Source of the DNA: Actinomycetaceae bacterium
Lineage (GTDB): Bacteria; Actinomycetota; Actinomycetes; Actinomycetales; Actinomycetaceae
Length of the DNA stretch: 64,000 nucleotides
Assembly (NCBI GenBank): GCA_030540715.1
Contig: JAUNVQ010000011.1
Span: 1-64,000, forward strand
Reading direction: 5' to 3'
Made by a program: the position numbers and the translations under genes. Shown here in pieces: positions 57,702 through 64,000 of this stretch. The notes below the pieces were generated by a model that ran no database searches, had not been told where the DNA came from, and saw nothing but the letters and a program-made list of their open reading frames with translations. Position 1 is the stretch's first letter. Each line of letters opens with the position of its first letter.

Positions 57702-59105
57702 ATGGACTCACCCCCCACACAAGAAGTAACTCAGAACCAAACGTCCTTTCAAGATAAGCAAAAACAAGCCAAATGGGCTGCAGCCTCAGGCTTTTTCGGT
57801 GCTTTGGCTGAATACTACGATTTTGCTTTATATGGCCCGGCAGCAGCACTGCTTTTTGGCCCCCTTTTTTTTGAGCCATTGGGCAGTACGGGTGCTCTCA
57901 TGGCATCACTGGCATCATTTGGAGTAGCCTATCTTGTACGACCCATTGGTGCGCTTATCTTTGGCACTCTTGGCGATAACAAGGGCCGCAAACCAGTCCT
58001 CATGATGACATTGGCTCTTATGGGAGTGGCAACATTTTGTATTGGGCTTCTTCCTACATACGCTCAAGTAGGATTTATCGCACCAGTCTTACTTGTTCTT
58101 TTACGCGTATGTCAGGGCCTTGCCGCTGGGGTTGAACAGTCTGGCTCGGGTACGCTCTCGGCCGAACACGCCCCGAAAAAGAAACGAGGTTTCTACACTT
58201 CGTGGACGATGATTGGTGTGTCTATCGGTTGGTTCCTTGGCCCCACTGTCATGAGCTTTATCGCCAAAGACGAGTTATTTCTGATGAATTATGGCTGGCG
58301 TATCCCATTCCTGTTAGCTTTACCGATTGTCTTGCTTGCCCTGTGGGTGCGTTCTCAGGTTACCGAACCTAGCGCGCAACAAAAAGAGTTCCGTGAGGGC
58401 GAAAAACCAACACTACCCCCACTTCGGGACAAAGAATTATTTGCAGAGGACGACCCAGCGAAATCTTCTCTTTCAAAGGCACCTCCAGCGCCAGATCCCA
58501 GGCCTCAACCACGATATTCACCACTTGTGCGCATCCTCAAATATCACATGCATAATCTTGTCAGAGTATTTTTTTGTTCACTTCACATGCTTGTCGGGGT
58601 GACATGTAACGTATTTGTTATTGGATACGCCGTCAATCATCAGAATATGGACAAGGCTGCCATGTTAGGCGCATTGTCCATTGCCGGACTAAGCACCTCG
58701 TTTTTACAGCCCCTGTTTGCTTCTTTGTCAGATAAGATTGGACGCAAGCCTGTTTTTATTGCATCGTGTCTTGGTTTAGCGGCAACATTTCCTCTGGTAA
58801 TGCTGTCATTACACTCTAAGAGTTTCTGGCTTGTAGTAATTGCTCTTACTTCGTTTTATGTGATTGTGATGGCTGGAAATGTTGTGCAGGCATCATTTTA
58901 TCCTGAGCTTTTTCCACCCGAGGTTCGTTTCACTGGTGTTTCGGTAGGTACTCAATTAGGTCTGGTTGTTGTTGGTTTTTCTCCAATTATTTATGAAGCT
59001 ATCTCAACAAATAGTACTTTTGGGTGGTGGCCAGGTGCCGTCTTTGCCGGGTTATGCTGGATAGCAGCTGCTCTGTCTGCTGCAACAGCAACGCAGCATG
59101 CCTAG
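57702..59105 (+). CDS. MFS transporter, metabolite:H+ symporter (MHS) group
   Basis: This 467-residue twelve-helix protein belongs to the MHS group (shikimate/proline-betaine/alpha-ketoglutarate type). Signatures are AEYYDFALYGPAAALLF, GVAYLVRPIGALIFGTLGDNKGRKPVL and QASFYPELFPPEVRFTGVSVGTQLG. A hydrophilic Pro/Lys/Glu-rich loop (about 225-275) separates the two halves. GGTAGG lies upstream of the ATG. The substrate is unknown. Confidence 0.88.
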   Translation: MDSPPTQEVTQNQTSFQDKQKQAKWAAASGFFGALAEYYDFALYGPAAALLFGPLFFEPLGSTGALMASLASFGVAYLVRPIGALIFGTLGDNKGRKPVLMMTLALMGVATFCIGLLPTYAQVGFIAPVLLVLLRVCQGLAAGVEQSGSGTLSAEHAPKKKRGFYTSWTMIGVSIGWFLGPTVMSFIAKDELFLMNYGWRIPFLLALPIVLLALWVRSQVTEPSAQQKEFREGEKPTLPPLRDKELFAEDDPAKSSLSKAPPAPDPRPQPRYSPLVRILKYHMHNLVRVFFCSLHMLVGVTCNVFVIGYAVNHQNMDKAAMLGALSIAGLSTSFLQPLFASLSDKIGRKPVFIASCLGLAATFPLVMLSLHSKSFWLVVIALTSFYVIVMAGNVVQASFYPELFPPEVRFTGVSVGTQLGLVVVGFSPIIYEAISTNSTFGWWPGAVFAGLCWIAAALSAATATQHA

Positions 59106-59222
59106 GAATATCTCTTGTGCCTTTTGTACGTATTGTCACATCACGTCAGATTATGTGTATAAAAAGCAGGCCACAAAATATATCGGTTGGTTTTATCAAT
59201 GGCACTCAGTAGTGTTGCCTAC

Positions 59223-59537
59223 ATGAGTATTATTGTGACAAATGAAATAACGATTCCTGCTGAGCGCGCCGATGTAGTGGCCAAAAAATTTGAAGAAAAC
59301 TCTAAGAGCCTTATAGGTCAAGATGGTTTTATTGGTTTTGAACTGTGCCGCCCCACCGAGCCCGACGACTCGCGTTGGCTTGTTGTTACCCATTGGCGTG
59401 ACCGTGAGGCCTATAATTCATGGCGCGACTCGAAGCATTATAGCTCCTCGCATAACACAAAGAAGGTCAACCAAAAAGAACCGAAAAACTCTGTGGTTCG
59501 TTTCTATGATGTCGCATTTGAAACTCCGCGTTCCTAG
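59223..59537 (+). CDS. ABM-domain monooxygenase-like protein (heme-degrading type)
   Basis: This 104-residue protein has the antibiotic-biosynthesis-monooxygenase fold: IVTNEITIPAERADVVAKKFEENSK (start of the sheet and first helix), FIGFELCRPTEPDDSRWLVVTHWRDREAYNSWRDS and VVRFYDVAFE. IsdG/MhuD-type heme oxygenases share it, including the W-x-x-W-like HW...W pattern, so a heme-related role is possible. The ATG at 59223 fits the domain; the frame reaches 59187. No clear ribosome-binding site. Confidence 0.75.
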   Translation: MSIIVTNEITIPAERADVVAKKFEENSKSLIGQDGFIGFELCRPTEPDDSRWLVVTHWRDREAYNSWRDSKHYSSSHNTKKVNQKEPKNSVVRFYDVAFETPRS

Positions 59538-59629
59538 CGTTGAACTATCCTCTACTCCATTAACATAACAGAACTCAAAATTAGAACTCAGATGACATCA
59601 GACAGGACATAACCTTCTCATGGATGTTT

Positions 59630-59667
59630 TATAATGAGGGATGTTACTATCGTATTTGCACAGTAAC
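59630..59667 (+). promoter_or_regulatory. Promoter and candidate operator of the TetR-like gene
   Basis: A consensus -10 TATAAT is at 59630-59635. Directly downstream, GTTACT at 59643-59648 and AGTAAC at 59662-59667 form an inverted repeat with a 13-nt centre. An operator overlapping the start of transcription fits autorepression by the TetR-like protein. No good -35 is seen. Confidence 0.45.
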
Positions 59668-59695
59668 TTCCGCCCGGTAGATGAAATGAGTAGTG

Positions 59696-60316
59696 ATGGC
59701 AAGTTTAGGCAGACCTCGAACGGTTACTATTGAACGACTTATAGAGGCTGGTCAAGCAATCACCCTTCCTGCTCTAACGATTCGTGGTATTGCCGCCCGT
59801 TTAGGTGTGAGTGAAGTATCGATATATCGACATGTTGAGTGTATTGATAATCTAAAAAAGATTGTAGCGATTGGTATTATTGCCAATAACGATATTGAGC
59901 TACCATCTGCAGATACCCCTGAAGATGCCCTGGTTGAATTAGGTGTTCAGCTACGTGATTTTGTTGAAAAGAATCCTGGTATTTCATACTATCTATCGCA
60001 TCTGGGAGCCGAAGAACCGAAGATTTTAGAACAGGTGGAACGCATACAGTCCAGTTTTGCCCATACCTATGATTTTCCTTTAGCTCAAGCCTCCATTGCT
60101 GTTGCTACTCTTACCGAGCATGCTATTGCTATTACCAGTATGGACCCTTTTTCTCATCATCAGCCACTTGACAGAATCGATTCATCTATCATCGATGATT
60201 ACCCCACAGTTAAAGCGGGAAGTACCTATATCCGCACTATGTCCTCGGAAGAAATCTTCCGGTGGTCGATTCGTTCAACGGCGCGTGGGGCACTTTCCAT
60301 TGTTGGTTTAGTATAA
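59696..60316 (+). CDS. TetR-like transcriptional regulator
   Basis: This 206-residue protein has a helix-turn-helix (LTIRGIAARLGVSEVSIYRHVECIDNL, core IAARLGVSEVSIYRHV) of the TetR type and an all-helical ligand-binding domain with no recognised signature. The ATG at 59696 is preceded by a GTG at 59693; both lack a strong ribosome-binding site. It is transcribed alone; the ABM and MHS genes upstream are candidate targets only by proximity. It is convergent with hemW across 46 bp. Confidence 0.75.
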   Translation: MASLGRPRTVTIERLIEAGQAITLPALTIRGIAARLGVSEVSIYRHVECIDNLKKIVAIGIIANNDIELPSADTPEDALVELGVQLRDFVEKNPGISYYLSHLGAEEPKILEQVERIQSSFAHTYDFPLAQASIAVATLTEHAIAITSMDPFSHHQPLDRIDSSIIDDYPTVKAGSTYIRTMSSEEIFRWSIRSTARGALSIVGLV

Positions 60317-60362
60317 TGGTTCATAGCGTTTTCCCCTTGGGCTTCAGCTTGTAATTCGACCT

Positions 60363-61721
60363 CTACTGCAGTGCTAATGCCTCCACCAAAAGTAATGTCA
60401 CATAGTCAGCCATCAAACGCCCTCTGAGCGTTAAACGAATATTATTGTTATTGACGGCATAGGGATCTATCATTTCTTCTTTTACCAACCTCTTAATGAT
60501 GCTTTCAGCTTTTCCTGGTTCGATTTGTAAACCGTCAGCCATTCGTATCTTAAGCATCACTTCTTCTAATATAGATGCCTTTTCATCAACAATTTCATAG
60601 TTGTCAATCGCTAAGGGCACGTGGCATAGCGCATCTTGTCTGCCGTAGGCCTCTGCCTTAACCATACGATCACACTGTGTGCCCACAGCTTCAGGACGGC
60701 CTGCTACGACAGGTTGACAATGGCCAGTGAGACGTTGAGCATAAGCATGGGGGTGTTTCACATTCCAGGCTCGCATCTGCCCAATATGAGAATGGGCCCC
60801 TGGGCCACATCCCCACCAATTCCAATTACGCCAATAGGCTACGTTGTGACGGCAGGCATGCCGCAACTGTGTAGCATCAACTTCAGCGGTCTCGTGTTCA
60901 TCATCGCATATGCGAGCCCAGTTACTTATCTCGTACCATCGATAGCCCGCCCTACTTAATGCAGCATCCACATAGGCATATTTATCGGCTAAATCGTCAC
61001 TGTCTGGCTCGGCTATTATTCCTCGCTTTAACTGAGCCCCCATTTTTGTCCCCTGCTCAATTACCAGTGAGTATGCCGAGATATGGTCTGGCTGCATCTC
61101 TATCGCTGTGTCAACAGTTGTCTGCCAGTCCTGCATTGATTCACCCGGTGTTCCATAGATAATATCCAGGCTGACATCCATACCTGCTTCATGAACCCAC
61201 TCAACTACTCGTTGAACGCTCAGGGGATCGTGTATACGGTCCAAGGTTGCTAATACGTGTGGAACTGCTGATTGCATGCCCACACTCACACGCGTACATC
61301 CCATGTCGGCAAGTGCCTGAATGCTTTGTGGCGTGAGGGTGTCCGGGTTTGCTTCGGTCGAGATTTCAGCATCTGCAGCCACACCTAAACATGTATCGAC
61401 ATGGCGAATAATCTTCCTCATAGCATCAGTTGGCAGCAGTGTTGGTGTACCGCCACCAAAATAGAGTGTGTGAATGCCCTGCGATAACCAATCCTTTGGC
61501 CCATAGAGGTTCAACAGGCTAGTAACATGGTCGATTTCTCGGATAACCGACAGATGGTAAGATGACGGCTCGGCTCCTACACCAAAACCTTTTGTATAGG
61601 TATTAAAATCACAATACCCACATCTGACCTGGCAAAATGGTACATGAACATAGAGCGAAAAGGGCGTAAGATCGATATGCGCACACTGTGACAGCAAAAC
61701 ATTGTCAATATCAGTAGCCAT
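60363..61721 (-). CDS. hemW: Radical SAM heme chaperone HemW
   Basis: This 452-residue radical SAM protein has the FeS motif PFCQVRCGYCDFN (Cys30, Cys34, Cys37), followed by YFGGGTPTLL and SVGMQSAVPHVLATLDRIH. The residue after the third Cys is Asp-Phe rather than the extra Cys of coproporphyrinogen dehydrogenase HemN, which points to HemW, a heme-trafficking protein. A C-terminal HemN_C domain ends LMADYVTLLLVEALALQ. trmB precedes it by 42 bp on the same strand; in many actinobacteria hemW follows lepA. Confidence 0.92.
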   Translation of the reverse strand: MATDIDNVLLSQCAHIDLTPFSLYVHVPFCQVRCGYCDFNTYTKGFGVGAEPSSYHLSVIREIDHVTSLLNLYGPKDWLSQGIHTLYFGGGTPTLLPTDAMRKIIRHVDTCLGVAADAEISTEANPDTLTPQSIQALADMGCTRVSVGMQSAVPHVLATLDRIHDPLSVQRVVEWVHEAGMDVSLDIIYGTPGESMQDWQTTVDTAIEMQPDHISAYSLVIEQGTKMGAQLKRGIIAEPDSDDLADKYAYVDAALSRAGYRWYEISNWARICDDEHETAEVDATQLRHACRHNVAYWRNWNWWGCGPGAHSHIGQMRAWNVKHPHAYAQRLTGHCQPVVAGRPEAVGTQCDRMVKAEAYGRQDALCHVPLAIDNYEIVDEKASILEEVMLKIRMADGLQIEPGKAESIIKRLVKEEMIDPYAVNNNNIRLTLRGRLMADYVTLLLVEALALQ

Positions 61722-61763
61722 TGTTTCTTATCGCCCCATTGTGGCCTGCTGGTTCACTGTGCC

Positions 61764-62789
61764 TTAGAGTCGTTGGCCAACAATGTCGTGAATGGTTCGT
61801 CCAGCTTCGATACCGCGATGCTCGAACTTTGTCATGACACGGTTATCCCAGCGGGGAGCAAATCCACCGCGGTCACCTTCTGGGTCGCGAGGGTCGGGAT
61901 TAACGCCCGTATAGGGATTTTCAAAGTAGGCAGACGACTCAATCACATCACGGATTGACCACGCGTAATCATCCCAATCTGTTGCGATACGCCACAGTCC
62001 CCCTGGACGCAGTACGTAGGCCACATCGCGGGCAAAGTCTTCTTGAATGAGGCGACGTTTGTGATGGCGGGTTTTTCGCCATGGGTCTGGAAAAAATGTC
62101 CACACTTCATCCACACTTGCTTCAGGCAGTAACAGACGCAAAGCCTGCTGAGCATCAGCTTCAATGAGTTTCAGATTTGGCAGTCCACCCAATGCTTCGG
62201 CTTTTCGTATCGTCTTTGCTAGCCCCGGGCGATAGACTTCAAACGCAATATAATCACGGTCTGGATGCGAATGAGCAGCGGCAACAATCTGTGTTCCCAC
62301 ACCCGAGCCAATCTCGACCCTCACCAGTGCTTTCCTTTGAAAAATCTTTCGGTAACTAATCGGCTTGGAATCTTCGGCAACAGCGGTGGGGGCAATACCA
62401 GGCTGCACGGGAATCATATACTGTTTGCCATGTTCTTCCAGTGTGTGTTCCAGTGATTCATTCATATGGCGCGTGCGACGGGCAAAAGATTTGTTTTGAG
62501 CCATATACGGATGTGGAGCTTGTGAAGACGAGGCGGCGCTTCCAGATTCCTGGTCGAGCTGTAAGTCGGCTGGAACAGCCTTATCAGTGGCAGCATTGTT
62601 CAGCTGGTTGCCAGCGTCATTATTAGCCTGCGCGAAGGCTTCATTTTTTTCCTGATTATCAGCTTCACTACTTGCCACACCAGAGTCACCAGTGGATACC
62701 CCTTCGGCTTCCCCACCCGTATTTACATTGGCACAATCGGTGGTGTGTTCTTCAAAAACGTCGAAGTCCTGGAATTCTTCACTGCTCAT
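61764..62789 (-). CDS. trmB: tRNA (guanine-N7)-methyltransferase TrmB with acidic N-terminal extension
   Basis: TrmB methylates N7 of G46 in the variable loop using SAM. The core begins near residue 98 ([17 protein letters not shown]). Motifs are [17 protein letters not shown] (SAM pocket, about 157-173), [16 protein letters not shown] and [19 protein letters not shown] (229-247), then the C-terminal Rossmann end. The first ~95 residues are Asp/Glu/Asn/Ala/Ser-rich and low in complexity, which is unusual. The start overlaps the lepA stop in an ATGA, so the two are translationally coupled. Confidence 0.92.
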   Translation of the reverse strand: MSSEEFQDFDVFEEHTTDCANVNTGGEAEGVSTGDSGVASSEADNQEKNEAFAQANNDAGNQLNNAATDKAVPADLQLDQESGSAASSSQAPHPYMAQNKSFARRTRHMNESLEHTLEEHGKQYMIPVQPGIAPTAVAEDSKPISYRKIFQRKALVRVEIGSGVGTQIVAAAHSHPDRDYIAFEVYRPGLAKTIRKAEALGGLPNLKLIEADAQQALRLLLPEASVDEVWTFFPDPWRKTRHHKRRLIQEDFARDVAYVLRPGGLWRIATDWDDYAWSIRDVIESSAYFENPYTGVNPDPRDPEGDRGGFAPRWDNRVMTKFEHRGIEAGRTIHDIVGQRL

Positions 62790-64000
62790 TTCTTTTTACC
62801 TTCCTGATCGCCGCCGGTCAGTGCAGCAATAAATGCATTTTGAGGCACATCGACAGATCCGATAGCCTTCATCCGTTTCTTACCCTCTTTTTGTTTCTCC
62901 AATAGTTTGCGCTTGCGTGAAATATCGCCACCATAGCACTTTGCCAACATGTCTTTTCTTAGGGCTTTAATGGTTTGACGCGCAATAATACGGCTTCCTA
63001 CTGATGCTTGAACGGGAATTTCAAACTGTTGGCGTGGTATCAATTCTTTCAGCCGTCGCGTCATTTTATCACCATAGGAATATGCTGAATCCCTGTGTAC
63101 AATCGCCGAGAATGCATCAACTTTCTCGCCATTTAGCAACACATCAACTTTAACAAGGTCGGCTGATTGTTCACCAGTTTCATGATAATCCAGCGAAGCA
63201 TATCCTCGTGTTTTTGATTTCAACTGGTCAAAGAAATCAAACACAATCTCTGCCAATGGCAAGGTATAATGCATTTCTACACGGTCAGCTGACAAATAAT
63301 CCATACCTGTTTGGGTACCGCGGCGTTTTTGACATAGTTCCATAACAGGACCAACAAATTGAGCTGGTGTCAGCACAGTGGCATCCACAACTGGTTCGGT
63401 AATATCGGCAACTTTTCCGTCAGGAAACTCCGAAGGATTTGTCACTTCAACATTTGTGCCGTCTTCCATAGTGACGTGGTAGACAACGGATGGTGCAGTG
63501 GCAATAATGTCAAGATTAAACTCACGATCCAGGCGTTCTTTCACAATCTCTAGATGCAGCAACCCTAAAAACCCACATCGGAAACCAAACCCTAAAGCCA
63601 CCGAAGTTTCTGGCTCATAGGAAATTGCCGCATCGTTAAGACGCAGTTTATCCAGAGCTTCGCGTAATTCTGGAAAATCGTCACCGTCGATAGGATACAA
63701 GCCTGAATAAACCATAGGTTTAGGATCGTGATAGCCCTCCAATGCTTTTTCTGCTGGTCGATTAGTCGATGTGACTGTATCACCTACACGCGACTGACGT
63801 ACATCTTTCACACCGGTGATCACGTATCCTACTTCACCAGCACCTAAACCATCTGAAGAAATTGGTTCTGGTGAAATCACACCAATTTCTTGACACTCAT
63901 GAACGGTTTTAGTTGACATCATGACGAGTTTTTCACGCGCGGTTAACGCCCCGTCAATCATACGAACATACGTCACCACACCGCGATAGGAATCATAGAC
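62786..64000 (-). CDS. lepA: Elongation factor 4 (LepA), 3' part, truncated by the window edge
   Basis: LepA/EF4 is a GTPase that acts on stalled or back-translocated ribosomes. The frame is open to the right edge: the last seven codons read VYDSYRG and continue into [18 protein letters not shown]. Present here are domain II ([11 protein letters not shown]), domain III ([25 protein letters not shown], core [17 protein letters not shown]), domain V and the LepA-specific C-terminal domain ([26 protein letters not shown], with [12 protein letters not shown] near the end). The G domain lies outside the window. It is coupled to trmB. Confidence 0.95.
   Translation of the reverse strand, partial: VYDSYRGVVTYVRMIDGALTAREKLVMMSTKTVHECQEIGVISPEPISSDGLGAGEVGYVITGVKDVRQSRVGDTVTSTNRPAEKALEGYHDPKPMVYSGLYPIDGDDFPELREALDKLRLNDAAISYEPETSVALGFGFRCGFLGLLHLEIVKERLDREFNLDIIATAPSVVYHVTMEDGTNVEVTNPSEFPDGKVADITEPVVDATVLTPAQFVGPVMELCQKRRGTQTGMDYLSADRVEMHYTLPLAEIVFDFFDQLKSKTRGYASLDYHETGEQSADLVKVDVLLNGEKVDAFSAIVHRDSAYSYGDKMTRRLKELIPRQQFEIPVQASVGSRIIARQTIKALRKDMLAKCYGGDISRKRKLLEKQKEGKKRMKAIGSVDVPQNAFIAALTGGDQEGKKK

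Overview
This is a chromosomal window of roughly balanced G+C from a member of the Actinomycetota, most likely an Actinomycetaceae-like host (inference). The evidence is the gene order era/recO/uppS/Fur-family regulator/glyS/dusB/dgt/dnaG, the run hrcA-dnaJ-rsmE-phoH-ybeY-corC-era, a DUF3097 protein, an actinobacterial variant leucine-rich-repeat (LRV) protein, a Zur-like Fur regulator and frequent GTG/TTG starts. I see no prophage, CRISPR array, insertion sequence or rRNA.

Layout. 0.3-4 kb: yggS, ilvE and leuB. 4.1-15.7 kb: the translation/ribosome-maturation cluster. It is broken into two halves facing each other: rbfA-truB-small orf-ribF on the + strand and rimP-nusA-infB on the - strand, with an LRV membrane protein in between. 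15.8-19.2 kb: a putative lipoprotein gene, a gene-poor stretch, tRNA-Asn, an unknown 165-residue gene and a CAU-anticodon tRNA. 19.2-31.9 kb: dnaG, dgt, dusB, a YibE/F membrane protein, glyS, a Fur/Zur regulator, uppS, recO and leuA. 32.5-35.5 kb: a transporter and a solute-binding lipoprotein lying between leuA and era. 35.7-43.2 kb: a seven-gene heat-shock/RNA operon from hrcA to era. 43.5-47.5 kb: the riboflavin operon ribD-ribE-ribBA-ribH under an FMN riboswitch. 47.7-53.3 kb: glycerol use (SorC-family regulator, glpD, glpF, glpK). 53.7-60.3 kb: DUF3097, two MFS transporters, an S4 RNA-binding protein, an ABM-domain protein and a TetR-like regulator. 60.4-64 kb: hemW, trmB and the 3' part of lepA, which runs off the right edge.

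How the genes fit together. Riboflavin made by the rib operon is converted to FMN and FAD by RibF, and FAD/FMN then feed GlpD and DusB. GlpF, GlpK and GlpD form a complete glycerol-to-dihydroxyacetone-phosphate route, with a divergent SorC-type regulator beside glpD. IlvE, LeuB and LeuA are scattered parts of branched-chain amino-acid synthesis.

The most unusual signal is not a gene. The exact 10-mer GAGGGCGAAG occurs ten times (both strands counted), in coding and non-coding DNA and in different reading frames, where about 0.12 copies would be expected by chance. Other points of note are two large low-complexity insertions in TruB, a perfect hairpin covering the infB ribosome-binding site, the absence of ylxR between nusA and infB, and a Cys-rich small protein gene between truB and ribF. 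Intergenic hairpins are common here and mostly lack a U-tract.
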